This document shows, piece by piece, positions 50,326 through 59,272 of a DNA stretch of 64,000 nucleotides. The notes beneath the pieces are model-generated. The model did no database searches. It was not told the DNA's origin and worked only from the letters and a program-made list of their open reading frames with translations. Made by a program: the position numbers and the translations under genes. The first letter of the stretch is position 1, and every line of letters begins with the position of its first letter. The stretch comes from Halovenus sp037080055 (GTDB lineage Archaea; Halobacteriota; Halobacteria; Halobacteriales; Haloarculaceae). The DNA lies in the NCBI RefSeq assembly GCF_037080055.1, contig NZ_JBAOJI010000004.1:62001-126000 (forward strand), read 5' to 3'.

Positions 50326-53229
50326 ATGGACGAGTCCGCGCGTGTAGAATCGACCCGGCAGTTGTTTCGTTGCGTGGGGATGCTCTGTTTGTTGTGCTGT
50401 CTGGTCACCGTCGCTGTCTCGGGAACGGCTGTGGCCGACGAACGCGAGGACAGCGGCAAGTCAGTCGAGTTGGCCGGGAACGGCACGACCGAAGACCCGT
50501 ACGTGGTGACGACGGTCGAGGAACTGCGAGCGGTCGAGAACGATCTCGACGCTCACTACGTGCTGACAGGTGATATCGGCACAGAAGATGGCACGGAGCC
50601 GGCGGATATGTATATCGGAGGCTACGAACGGCCGTTCACTGGCGTACTCGACGGCCGAGGGCACACGATTCGGGGCGTCGAAGGGTGGCTGTTAGGCACA
50701 AACAACGGGACGATTAGAGATCTCCGTATCGAGAGCGTCGAAGCCGAGTACGATGGAGGAACGATGTTACCGACTCGGCCGGTCGGAGTGATCGCCATGA
50801 CGAACACGGGGACGATCACGAATACCACGGTTGCCGACGCGAGCGTGGATGGAAGGACCGGGGCTGGATTCGTTGTCGTTGGTGGGCTCGTTGGGGTAAA
50901 CCGTGGCGGCAGAATTGCCAACAGCAGCGTCACAGGGACGACAGTGTATGGGCGTCCAGCCGGCGGAATCGCCGGCCGAATTCTCGGAGGAACGATCGAA
51001 GCCGTGGCTGTCAACGGAACAGTCAGCGGAGATCTCGCCGGCGGCATTGTCGGTGAATCGAACGGGACGACGATCCGAGTGGCGAAATCCTCGGTGACGA
51101 TCAGCAGTGACGAACCGGCTGGCGGATTAGTAGGGACGGCGACAGACACCCGGATCGAGGGTTCGCTTGCTGTGAGCGAGATAAATGCCCCGACTGCGGG
51201 TGGAATCGTCGGGAACGCCAGTAACGGAATCACAGCCGAGTCGACCTACTGGGACCGAACAGTTGGTGCGCAGGCGGCCGCAGGGAACGGCTCTGTTTCC
51301 GCGACAGGGTTGTCGACGGCGCAGTTGTTCGGCGACGCGGTACGGGCGAATACCGAACTCGCCGTCCCCGACCAGTGGTGGCTCACCGACCAGTATCCGG
51401 TGCCGTCAGCAGTGATCGGGGGCGGAGAGAGAACGAGCCTCGGCAACGTGACTGTCCCAGGAGCGGGAACCGAATCGAACCCCTACGTTATCACGACAAT
51501 CGAGCAGTTGCAGGCGATGAATGCCGATCTCGACGGCCATTACGCGCTCGGAAGCGATATCAATGCAAACGAGACTGCCCGATGGGAGCAGCAAAGCGAG
51601 AGACGGAGGGGGTGGATCCCAATCGGAGCGGAGACGCTCAAAGAGGCGGAGCGCTACACGGACTCGGAGGTGTTCACTGGTACGTTCGATGGCCGAAACC
51701 ACACGATTCGAGGGCTCACAATCGATCGCCAAGATCCGAACCACATGGGCGTATTCGGTGTGAATCGAGGAACGATTACGGACGTGCGACTGCGTAATAC
51801 AGTTATTTCGACGTACGACGGGCGAAACTATCCGTTACATCAACCCGTCGGAACGCTCGTTGGGACGAATCAGGGAACGCTATCAGGGATTACCGTCCGA
51901 GACGGGTTCGTCTGGGACAGGGATGCCGGCGGGCTCGTCGGAGAGAACGCTGGCGGCACGATTTCCGGCGTCGAAGTACAGAACGTCACCATCGACGCGA
52001 GCAACGGCGGTGGGATCACAGCTATCCACAGCGGCGGTCGGATCGAACAGGCTGTCGCGCGAAATGTAACGGTCGAGGGTGTAACAGCCGGTGGGATTGC
52101 CGGGACACAGGAGCGTGGAAGCCTCGTTGTCGCCGCCAGCACCGGATCAGTGTCCGGGAAGGTTGGAGGAGGGCTCGTCGGCGAGGGAGAGAACGGGACG
52201 ATCGATCTCACCCGGACAACCGCAACGGTCGACGGCGAAGTCGTTGCAGGCGGGCTGATTGGAAACAGTTCCGGAATGGTCATCAAGCGGTCGTACGCGG
52301 TCGGTGAGACGAGTGCGAACGATACTGCAGGTGGAATCGTCGGTCGCGCAGTGGGAACCGACACGATAACGCTGTACTGGGACCGGCAGGCGACCGGTCA
52401 ATCCGAAGCGACAGGTGAGGGACAGATCGTCGCGGACGGCTACCCAACTGCAAATCTCACTGGCAACGACGCCGTTCGGGCGATGGACGGATTCGATTTC
52501 GCTCGCGACTGGGAGACAACCGTCGGGTATCCAGTGTTGCAGATCCCCCGAGACCGAGCAGTCGGAGAAGGGACGATAGCGCCGCGCATCGAGGTGAAAG
52601 TCAGCGATCCGGTTGTCGGTGGAGAAATTGCTCGAATGCAGTTAGTGATCGAGAATCCCGGCGCAGGTCGAATTACGTACGATCCAGAGATTCTCGTCGG
52701 TGAGCGGGAACTCACACCCGGGCCGTACGATCTCGACGGCGGCGAGCAACAGCGGGTGAATCTCTCTTGGAACACGCGGAGTCCCGGAGCGAGACAGATC
52801 GTAATCGATGGCGAGCAGCGCGGAGAGTTCCTCGTTCGCGCCAAACCGAAACTGACGATCGCAGCGGTCGACGCACCATCGAATGTTACGGTCGGTAACC
52901 GCTTCGAGGTGATCGTGACCATTCAGAACACCGGCGGAGCGAATGCGACCGAGAGTGTCACAGGGATCTTCGAGGGAAGCGAACTGTTCAATGAACCGAT
53001 ATCGCTTGCCAGCGGCGAGCAGACCGAACTGACAATCACACTGATGATCGATGCACCAAGGACGAGCGAATTCGTGCTCAGGACACCAGACGACCGAACG
53101 GCGATGACGATCACTGCAAAAACAGCCGAACCAGTCGACGAGTCGAGCGCTGACGACAGCGGCCCCGGATTCGGCGTGGGTATCGCGCTGCTCGCTGCGC
53201 TGCTGTTCGCCGGTCGCGCGCGAGAGTAA
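50326..53229 (+). CDS. Large GLUG-repeat cell-surface protein, PGF-CTERM-like (paralogue 2)
   Basis: A 967-residue secreted protein. A Cys-rich hydrophobic signal (MLCLLCCLVTVAVSGTAVAD) is followed by GKSVELAGNGTTEDPYVVTT, nearly the same as in paralogue 1. Two beta-helix halves follow with repeats such as AGGIVGNASNGITAESTYWD, then two CARDB-like domains and the sorting end DDSGPGFGVGIALLAALLFA. It is shorter than paralogue 1 by about one CARDB domain and some GLUG repeats. TATTTAT at 50294-50300 gives leaderless ATG 50326. It ends directly against the citrate synthase stop (53229/53230). Confidence 0.87.
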   Translation: MDESARVESTRQLFRCVGMLCLLCCLVTVAVSGTAVADEREDSGKSVELAGNGTTEDPYVVTTVEELRAVENDLDAHYVLTGDIGTEDGTEPADMYIGGYERPFTGVLDGRGHTIRGVEGWLLGTNNGTIRDLRIESVEAEYDGGTMLPTRPVGVIAMTNTGTITNTTVADASVDGRTGAGFVVVGGLVGVNRGGRIANSSVTGTTVYGRPAGGIAGRILGGTIEAVAVNGTVSGDLAGGIVGESNGTTIRVAKSSVTISSDEPAGGLVGTATDTRIEGSLAVSEINAPTAGGIVGNASNGITAESTYWDRTVGAQAAAGNGSVSATGLSTAQLFGDAVRANTELAVPDQWWLTDQYPVPSAVIGGGERTSLGNVTVPGAGTESNPYVITTIEQLQAMNADLDGHYALGSDINANETARWEQQSERRRGWIPIGAETLKEAERYTDSEVFTGTFDGRNHTIRGLTIDRQDPNHMGVFGVNRGTITDVRLRNTVISTYDGRNYPLHQPVGTLVGTNQGTLSGITVRDGFVWDRDAGGLVGENAGGTISGVEVQNVTIDASNGGGITAIHSGGRIEQAVARNVTVEGVTAGGIAGTQERGSLVVAASTGSVSGKVGGGLVGEGENGTIDLTRTTATVDGEVVAGGLIGNSSGMVIKRSYAVGETSANDTAGGIVGRAVGTDTITLYWDRQATGQSEATGEGQIVADGYPTANLTGNDAVRAMDGFDFARDWETTVGYPVLQIPRDRAVGEGTIAPRIEVKVSDPVVGGEIARMQLVIENPGAGRITYDPEILVGERELTPGPYDLDGGEQQRVNLSWNTRSPGARQIVIDGEQRGEFLVRAKPKLTIAAVDAPSNVTVGNRFEVIVTIQNTGGANATESVTGIFEGSELFNEPISLASGEQTELTITLMIDAPRTSEFVLRTPDDRTAMTITAKTAEPVDESSADDSGPGFGVGIALLAALLFAGRARE

Positions 53230-54351
53230 TCAGCGCTCGTCGAGCGGCGTCCACTCGCGGTTCCGCTCGCCCACGTACTCCGAGACAGGGCGAACGAGGC
53301 GATTGTTGTCGAGTTGTTCGAGCGCGTGGGCCATCCAGCCGCCGGCCCGCGCGATTGCGAAGGTCGGGGTGAATAGGTCGGCGGGAATCCCGACGCCGTG
53401 GAGCAGGACCGCCGTGTAGAACTCGACGTTCGTCGCGAGCGTCTGGTCGGGCTTATATGCTGCGAGCAGTTCGGTCGCGGTCTTCTCGAAATCGAGCGCG
53501 GTCTGGAAGAACGCGTCGTCGGCCGCAGTCTCGTAGAACTGTTCGGCGGCGGTCGACAACACCGCTGCGCGCGGGTCCCGAACGTCGTAGACGCGGTGGC
53601 CGAAGCCCATCAGGCGGTCGCCGGCATCGAGCGTCTCCGCGACGTGATTTTCGGGATCACCATTCGCGTGGATCTCCCGGAGCATCTCCAAGACCGGGCC
53701 CGGCGCGCCGCCGTGCAGCGGTCCCTTGAGCGTACCGACGGCTGCCGTCGCCGCCGAGACGAGATCTGACTCCGTCGAGACGACCGTCCGGGCAGTAAAC
53801 GTCGAGGCGTTCAGCCCGTGGTCGATGACCGTCACGAGGTATGTTTCGAATCCCTCGACGGCTGCTTCGTCCGGTTGCTCTCCCGTCAGCATCCACAGGT
53901 AGTTCGCCGCGTGGCCGAGTTCCGGATCTGGTTCGATCGGCGCTTTGCCCTGTCGGTATCGCCAGTACGTCGCCACGATAGTCGGCATGACGGCGATGAC
54001 GCGTTTTGCCGTCTCGGTTGGACTGTCCGATTCGTCCCCAAGGTCCGCCGCCGCAACGCCCATTCTGAGGGCGTCCATCGCAGGTCGACCCTCGCTGGCA
54101 GCCTCCTGCAGGAGGGTCTCGACCGCCGGCGTAATCTCCCGGCGCTGTGCCAACTCGGCGCGGATAGTTCGGAGTTCCGTCCGATCCGGCAGTCGGTCGT
54201 GAAAGAGGAGGAACAGCGCTTCCTCGTAGCTCGCCTGTGGGGCAAGTTTCTCGACGGGAAAGCCAGCGATGCGTAGCTGTCCGTTCTCGCCGTCAATGTC
54301 ACTCAACGTCGTCTCTGCAACTGCGATCCCTTCGAGTCCGTGCTGGACCAT
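53230..54351 (-). CDS. Citrate synthase, CitA-type
   Basis: A 373-residue enzyme condensing acetyl-CoA (or propionyl-CoA) with oxaloacetate. It starts MVQHGLEGIAVAETTLSDID, close to Bacillus CitA as I recall it. Catalytic and substrate residues are H178 (VIDHGLNAS), H213 (KGPLHGGAP), H252 (MGFGHRVYD) and E310 in NVEFYTAVLL, where the main citrate synthases have Asp. It may be a minor citrate or a methylcitrate synthase. ATG 54351 is preferred, and the frame further upstream overlaps the next gene. A citrate-synthase-like regulator precedes it by 68 nt on the same strand. Confidence 0.9.
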   Translation of the reverse strand: MVQHGLEGIAVAETTLSDIDGENGQLRIAGFPVEKLAPQASYEEALFLLFHDRLPDRTELRTIRAELAQRREITPAVETLLQEAASEGRPAMDALRMGVAAADLGDESDSPTETAKRVIAVMPTIVATYWRYRQGKAPIEPDPELGHAANYLWMLTGEQPDEAAVEGFETYLVTVIDHGLNASTFTARTVVSTESDLVSAATAAVGTLKGPLHGGAPGPVLEMLREIHANGDPENHVAETLDAGDRLMGFGHRVYDVRDPRAAVLSTAAEQFYETAADDAFFQTALDFEKTATELLAAYKPDQTLATNVEFYTAVLLHGVGIPADLFTPTFAIARAGGWMAHALEQLDNNRLVRPVSEYVGERNREWTPLDER

Positions 54352-54419
54352 ACACAGAATACGGGCGTGAGTCGTGTAAGCAGCCGGAGAAGGAGCCTTC
54401 TCTAGATTCGTCGACAGCT

Positions 54420-55898
54420 CTACTCGGTGAACAGGCGGTCGTTGGTGACGACGGCATCGACGAGTTGTTCGCCCACCTCGGTCAGCCGGTAGCCGGCCTC
54501 CGACTGGGAGACGAAATACTCCCGCAGGGTGCGGAGGTGGTAGTTGAACCGGCCCTTGTCGCTGATCGTCGTGGCGTCGAGCAGCGCCGAGTAGGCCATC
54601 GTCTCGTCGCCGTCGTACAGTGCCAGCAGGATTTCGAGCCGACTGGGTTCTGAGAGTACGTCCAGTGTCTCCGTGATGGGTTCGAGCGAGGGCGACCGAA
54701 GGGGCCGGGAGAGGAGTTGGTCCCCAGCAGTGTGGCGGTTTTCGACCGGCGTCCACGTCGATTTCCGGTCGCCGACGTACCGCGCAGACGGCCGGAGCAG
54801 TGGGCCGGACTGTCGCCCTTCCAGCGCGTGAGCAACCCAGCCACCGGAGCGAGCGACTGCGAACGTCGCCGCGAACAATGTGGGTGGGATGCCGACGCTA
54901 TCGAGAATGGCTGTCGCGGGAAACTCGACGGTGATCTCGGGACGCTGGCTCTCTCCAGCCGAATCGCCCTCTTCGCGGCCTCGTGCGCCGGATTCGAACA
55001 CCTCGCCAGCGGCCGATTCGAGTTCGCGGATGGTTCGGTGCACCTCGCTTGCGTCTTCGGGATCGTACCGTTCGAGCGCCGCCGAAAGCACCGCGACACG
55101 GGGGTCCCGGGTTCGGTAGACAGGGTGGCCGAATCCCGGAACGGCGCCGCTGGCGGCGCGATCACGGAGCAGGGGTTCGGGCTGCTCGGCTGTCCGTGCC
55201 GCAGTCAGTAACTCGAAGGCCTCGGCAAATCGCCCCGCGTGGCGGTCGCCTTTCAGCGCGCCGACGGCCGCCGTCGCCGCCGAAACGATGTCAGAATCCG
55301 TCGAGACGGTGGTTCGTGCCGCGAACGACGACGCGTCCAGCCCGTGTTCGAGCAGTGTCACACAGAGCGTTTCGAGCGCGTCAGTCTGCGAGGTGGTCGG
55401 GTTCTCGCCGGAGAGCATCCACAGGTAGTTCGCGACGTGGTCGAGCTCTGGATCGGGCTCGATTGGCTGCTCGTCCTGGCGGTATCGCCAGTACGTCGCG
55501 ACGATCGTCGGGACGACGGCGACGACGCGTTTGGCCGTCTCCCGTGGTTCGGTTGCGTCGACTCCGAGGTCTGCTGCGGCCAGTCCCCCTCGCAGGGCAG
55601 CCATCGGTTCAACGTCGCTGTCGGCCCCGGCCCGGAGAGTGTCCCGAACTGGCTCTGGGAGTGAGCGGTACTCCCCAAGATCCGACCGGAACTGAGCCAG
55701 TTCCTCGGCGGTCGGCAAGCGGCCTTCGAGCAGAAGAAAGACCGCTTCCTCGTAGGTCGCGTTCGCCGCCAGCGTCTCGACCGGATAACCGCCGATGAGC
55801 AACTCTCCAGTGGGATCGAGACGGCTGAGATTCGTCTGGGCGACGGTCGTATAGGCCAGTCCCGGATCGTACATCCCGGGAGCGTCCTCGGATGTCAT
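54420..55898 (-). CDS. Citrate-synthase-like domain fused to a C-terminal winged helix
   Basis: A 492-residue protein. Residues ~10-385 are homologous to the citrate synthase encoded next to it. Key residues are kept (H185, H220, H258, E325) but their surroundings are changed: KGDRHAGRF for KGPLHGGAP, GFGHPVY for GFGHRVY, TVEFPATAI for NVEFYTAVL. Residues ~405-482 are an ArsR-like winged helix (LSEPSRLEILLALYDGDETM, DKGRFNYHLRTLREYFVSQS, GYRLTEVGEQLVDAV). I infer a one-component regulator that senses a citrate-synthase ligand and controls the downstream gene; residual activity cannot be excluded. Confidence 0.88.
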   Translation of the reverse strand: MTSEDAPGMYDPGLAYTTVAQTNLSRLDPTGELLIGGYPVETLAANATYEEAVFLLLEGRLPTAEELAQFRSDLGEYRSLPEPVRDTLRAGADSDVEPMAALRGGLAAADLGVDATEPRETAKRVVAVVPTIVATYWRYRQDEQPIEPDPELDHVANYLWMLSGENPTTSQTDALETLCVTLLEHGLDASSFAARTTVSTDSDIVSAATAAVGALKGDRHAGRFAEAFELLTAARTAEQPEPLLRDRAASGAVPGFGHPVYRTRDPRVAVLSAALERYDPEDASEVHRTIRELESAAGEVFESGARGREEGDSAGESQRPEITVEFPATAILDSVGIPPTLFAATFAVARSGGWVAHALEGRQSGPLLRPSARYVGDRKSTWTPVENRHTAGDQLLSRPLRSPSLEPITETLDVLSEPSRLEILLALYDGDETMAYSALLDATTISDKGRFNYHLRTLREYFVSQSEAGYRLTEVGEQLVDAVVTNDRLFTE

Positions 55899-56079
55899 CT
55901 GTCAGCCCCGGACGGTGGGTCCCCCTCCCAGCGAAGTCGGGTCGGACACCACACGCCGTCTGATGATCCATCGGCACCGAAAGTGAAAGTTGCGTCGGTC
56001 ATACTGGTGGCTGTAGATTCGTAACGATATTCGACGCCACAGGAGATCGAATTTCGTCAGCGGCTTACAGCCACCAGTC

Positions 56080-56913
56080 TCAGTCGCCTTCGATCTGTGA
56101 GTACTGGTCGGTCGTGATCAGTTGCCGATCGAGTGACTGCATGCAGGCGTCGATTGCCTCCCGGACATCGACGACATCGCCGACCAGCGTCACCGCCGGT
56201 GGTGAAAGATCCGCCCGCTCGGCCCGGTCGGTGATGGTCGCAACCGTCCCGGTGACCACTGTTTGATCCTCGTAGGTTGCGCGTTCGATCATCGCAACGG
56301 AAGTCTCGGGATCGAGGCCCGCCGACTCCAGTGCCGCCATGTTGTCCGGCAGTCTGCCGACCCCCATGAGAATCGAGAGCGTTCCGCCGGCGGCGACCGT
56401 ATCAGCCAGCGCCGCCCAGTCCAGCGCGCTCTCCGGTTTGGTGGGGTCCTCGTGGCCGGTGACGACCGTCAGCGCAGAGGCGTGCTCGCGGTGAGTGACC
56501 GGAATGCCTGCGACCCCCGGCGCGGCGATGGCGCTCGTAACACCGGGGACGATTTCGCAGTCGACGCCGGCCTCGGCCAGTGCCTCGGCTTCCTCGCCGC
56601 CCCGGGCGAAGACGGTCGGATCCCCGCATTTCAGACGGACGACGCTCGCGGGTTCGCTGGCCGTCTTGACCAGTAGTTCGTGGATCTCCTCCTGGGTCGT
56701 GCGCTGGCCGTCGGGGCCAGGCCGTTTACCGACATCGACCAGGCGGATCGTCGCTGGAATCGAATCGAGCAGTTCCTCGTGGACGAGCGAGTCGTGAGCC
56801 ACCACGTCGGCGCTGTCGAGCAATCGGCGGGCCCGAACCGTCAGCAGTTCGGGGTCACCCGGTCCGGCACCGACCAGATAGACGGTCCCCGGGAATGCCT
56901 CGGTCTCACTCAT
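56080..56913 (-). CDS. cobA: Uroporphyrinogen-III C-methyltransferase (CobA/SUMT)
   Basis: A 277-residue SAM-dependent enzyme making precorrin-2, the precursor of sirohaem that nitrite reductase needs. It has GTVYLVGAGPGDPELLTVRA, VAHDSLVHEELL, VRLKCGDPTVFARGGEEAEA, VPGVTSAIAAPGVAGIPVTH and SILMGVGRLPDN, all hallmark SUMT motifs. The ATG at 56913 is inside the upstream DUF6360-like gene (8-nt overlap). As the last gene of the nitrate cluster it supplies cofactor to NirA. Confidence 0.94.
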   Translation of the reverse strand: MSETEAFPGTVYLVGAGPGDPELLTVRARRLLDSADVVAHDSLVHEELLDSIPATIRLVDVGKRPGPDGQRTTQEEIHELLVKTASEPASVVRLKCGDPTVFARGGEEAEALAEAGVDCEIVPGVTSAIAAPGVAGIPVTHREHASALTVVTGHEDPTKPESALDWAALADTVAAGGTLSILMGVGRLPDNMAALESAGLDPETSVAMIERATYEDQTVVTGTVATITDRAERADLSPPAVTLVGDVVDVREAIDACMQSLDRQLITTDQYSQIEGD

Positions 56914-57190
56914 TTTCGATCTCCTCCTCCACGCGGTCGGCGACCTCCCGAAGCGTCGAGGCGAGCGTCCGGGCCTGGTCGGGGAACAGTTCGACGTGGT
57001 CGGCGTGCTGGTCGAGTCGGTCCACGTCGGTCGGGTCGAGTTCGGTCGACAGCCGAACGACTCCCTCCTCCTCGTCGGGTTCCACGTCGAGGACGACGAC
57101 ACCGTCTTCTGCCCAGTCGATTCCCGAGGCGCCGCCCTGCAGATAATCGAATGTGGTGTACGCCGTTACGTCCAGCACTCGGTGGCTCAT
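56906..57190 (-). CDS. DUF6360-like small protein between nirA and cobA
   Basis: A 94-residue acidic protein that starts MSHRVLDVTAYTTFDYLQGG. The A-Y-T-T-F-D-x-L motif matches the haloarchaeal DUF6360 family as I recall it. It is 2 nt downstream of nirA and overlaps cobA by 8 nt, so it belongs to the nitrite-assimilation operon. Function unknown; a chaperone or assembly role for the sirohaem enzyme is a reasonable guess. The C-terminal helix (TLREVADRVEEEIENE) is amphipathic. Confidence 0.82.
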   Translation of the reverse strand: MSHRVLDVTAYTTFDYLQGGASGIDWAEDGVVVLDVEPDEEEGVVRLSTELDPTDVDRLDQHADHVELFPDQARTLASTLREVADRVEEEIENE

Positions 57191-57192
57191 GG

Positions 57193-58956
57193 TCAGTCAT
57201 CCGCCGAAATCGGCGTGCCGTCAGGTTTGGTGGGGGCGGGACTGTCATCCTCGGCGAAAGGATACCACGCCTGTTTGGCGTCGGTCAGACAGGCGTCTTC
57301 GTAGTCGCTCTCTTTTGGCTCCGTCATGTCGGTGAGCGCCTCGACGCCGAACTCCTCGACCCACTCGCGGAACGGTTGGCCCTCGTCACGATGGGCCGCG
57401 AACGCCTCGGCGATCTGTTTGATCAATGCTGGTGCTTCGTCGGCCGGGACGCGCTGGTGGACCCACTCGATGAAACTCGGCTCGGTACCGATGCCGCCGC
57501 CGACGCCGATGTCGAGTGCCTCGACCATCTCGCCGTCCTTGCGGGCGCGCATCCCCTGGAGGCCGATATCGGCGGTCATCGCCTGTCCGCAGTCTGCCGT
57601 ACAGCCCGAGTAGTGGATCTTGATCCGATCGATGTCGTCGGGCAGATCCGTGTTCGCTCGCAGCCAGCGCAGCGTCCGAGCCATCCGCACTTTGGTTTCG
57701 GTCAGCGCAATCGAACAGAACTCCGTGCCCGTACAGGCCTGTGCACCGCGGACGAACGGGCTCGGTTCGGGGGTATGCTCTTCAAGCAGCGGCTCGGAAA
57801 GGAGCGGCGCAATGTCTTTGTCGGGAACGTCCATGATGATCGGATTCTGCCGGCGGGTCAGCCGGACCTCGCCGGAGCCGTACTCCCCGGCGAGATTCGC
57901 GAGGGCAATCGCTTCCTTGGCGGTGAGTCGGCCGACCGGGACGCTCAGGCCGACGTAGTTGAGGCCATCGCGCTGTTCGTAGACGCCGACGTGGTCGTGC
58001 GGGCCTTCGTCGGCGGGCTTGCCAGCGTTGTAGGTGTACTCCTCGCGGAAGTGCCTGCCTGCCGACTCGAACTCGAAGTCGAGGCGATCATCCAGGTCCA
58101 CACGAATCTTGTCGGTGCCGTGTTCGTCGACGAAGAATCGAGCGCGGTTTTTCGAGCGGTTCTGGCGGTTGCCGTGTTCGTGGTAGTATTCGACGAACTC
58201 CCGGACCGTCTCGACGGCCTTCTTCGGCGGGATGAACAGATCCAGCGGGCGAGCGCGACGTGGTTCACGGCCGCCGAGACCGCCGCCGACACGGACGTTG
58301 AATCCTTTGCGGATCCTGCCACCGTCGTCTTTGTAGGCTGGCTCCAGCCCGATATCGTTGATCGAGTCCTGCGCACAGCCCTGCTTGCAACCCGACACCG
58401 AGATGTTGAACTTGCGGGGCATGTTCGCGAGGTCGTCGTCGTCACGGATCGTCTCCTGAATCTCGTCGAGAATCGGCCGGGACTCGATGAACTCCTCGGC
58501 CTTACCGGCGACCGGACAGCCCGAGATGTTGCGCATCGTGTCCCCGCCCGCCGAACGAGAACTCACGCCGACGGATTCGAGTTTCTCCCAGATCTCGGGG
58601 ATATCTTCGAGATTGAGCCAGTGCAACTGGATCGACTGCCGTGTCGTCAGATCGATCCAACCGTTGCCCCACTCGGGGTTGTCCGCCGGCCCAGTCGCGT
58701 ACTCACGGGCGACTTCGCCGATGGCGCGCAACTGATCCGGCTCAAGCACGCCCCCACAGTTGGTCAGCCGCATCATGAAATACGACTCTTGGCCGGACCG
58801 TTGATGGAAGACACCCCAGAACTTGAACCGAGAGAACCACTCCTCGCGCTCCTCCTCCGGGATGGAGTCCCAGCCGCGCTCGGCGAACTCCTCGAGTTTC
58901 TCCCTGACCGCATCGCCGTACAGCTCGTCTTTGATCTCCTCTTTGTTGTGTGGCAT
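57193..58956 (-). CDS. nirA: Assimilatory ferredoxin-nitrite reductase (NirA)
   Basis: A 587-residue sirohaem/[4Fe-4S] enzyme reducing nitrite to ammonium with ferredoxin electrons. Two homologous halves carry LTTRQSIQLHWL and RQNPIIMDVP ferredoxin-like segments. The cluster cysteines are ACTGTEFCS and, ~35 residues on, YSGCTADCGQ. ISGCPVAGKAEE and VSGCKQGCAQDSINDIGLEP are sirohaem-site motifs of the family. The C-terminal tail of ~60 residues is acidic. It is first of a three-gene minus-strand operon with DUF6360-like and cobA. Confidence 0.93.
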   Translation of the reverse strand: MPHNKEEIKDELYGDAVREKLEEFAERGWDSIPEEEREEWFSRFKFWGVFHQRSGQESYFMMRLTNCGGVLEPDQLRAIGEVAREYATGPADNPEWGNGWIDLTTRQSIQLHWLNLEDIPEIWEKLESVGVSSRSAGGDTMRNISGCPVAGKAEEFIESRPILDEIQETIRDDDDLANMPRKFNISVSGCKQGCAQDSINDIGLEPAYKDDGGRIRKGFNVRVGGGLGGREPRRARPLDLFIPPKKAVETVREFVEYYHEHGNRQNRSKNRARFFVDEHGTDKIRVDLDDRLDFEFESAGRHFREEYTYNAGKPADEGPHDHVGVYEQRDGLNYVGLSVPVGRLTAKEAIALANLAGEYGSGEVRLTRRQNPIIMDVPDKDIAPLLSEPLLEEHTPEPSPFVRGAQACTGTEFCSIALTETKVRMARTLRWLRANTDLPDDIDRIKIHYSGCTADCGQAMTADIGLQGMRARKDGEMVEALDIGVGGGIGTEPSFIEWVHQRVPADEAPALIKQIAEAFAAHRDEGQPFREWVEEFGVEALTDMTEPKESDYEDACLTDAKQAWYPFAEDDSPAPTKPDGTPISADD

Positions 58957-59272
58957 GAATACTCACCTGCGTACTAGATGTCCAATTTTTCCGCGATCCG
59001 CTTGCGCTTCGGACTGTAATTCACATCTTAGTATCGGGTATCGAAAGCATAAAACACTGACCGTTTAAATAATCAAGAACGAAGGACCCTCGATGAACGA
59101 CTGTCCGATATAAGGACATGTGCAATGAATATTAGGGGATTCCATCTCGAATTTTCCGCGGGAGAATTGAGGGCTTGTCAAATTTTTTGTCTTCTGAGTG
59201 ATGGTATTGTCGCTGAGCGGAGCAGAGAGTCCGCGGGGCAGCGCGCGCGAGAACGAGGGGTGTCCGTTCAGT
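58957..59272. other. Upstream region of nirA, no credible gene
   Basis: About 316 bp between nirA and the HPP gene. On the minus strand, TATA-like runs occur at ~59071-59079 (ATTTAAA) and ~59049-59056 (GTTTTAT), which would give nirA a leader of 70-90 nt. An inverted repeat is described separately. A plus-strand open frame from 59125 looks like a chance frame because its product is Arg-rich and non-acidic. Confidence 0.6.
59102..59118. promoter_or_regulatory. Inverted repeat upstream of nirA
   Basis: TGTCC-GATATAA-GGACA is a perfect 5-bp inverted repeat with a 7-nt A/T-rich spacer, ~150 nt before the nirA ATG. TTGTCC-type half-sites recur upstream of nasA (63886-63891, 63916-63921 region) and a GGACA occurs near 63981. 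It could be a nitrogen-control operator; it is short enough to arise by chance. Confidence 0.4.
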
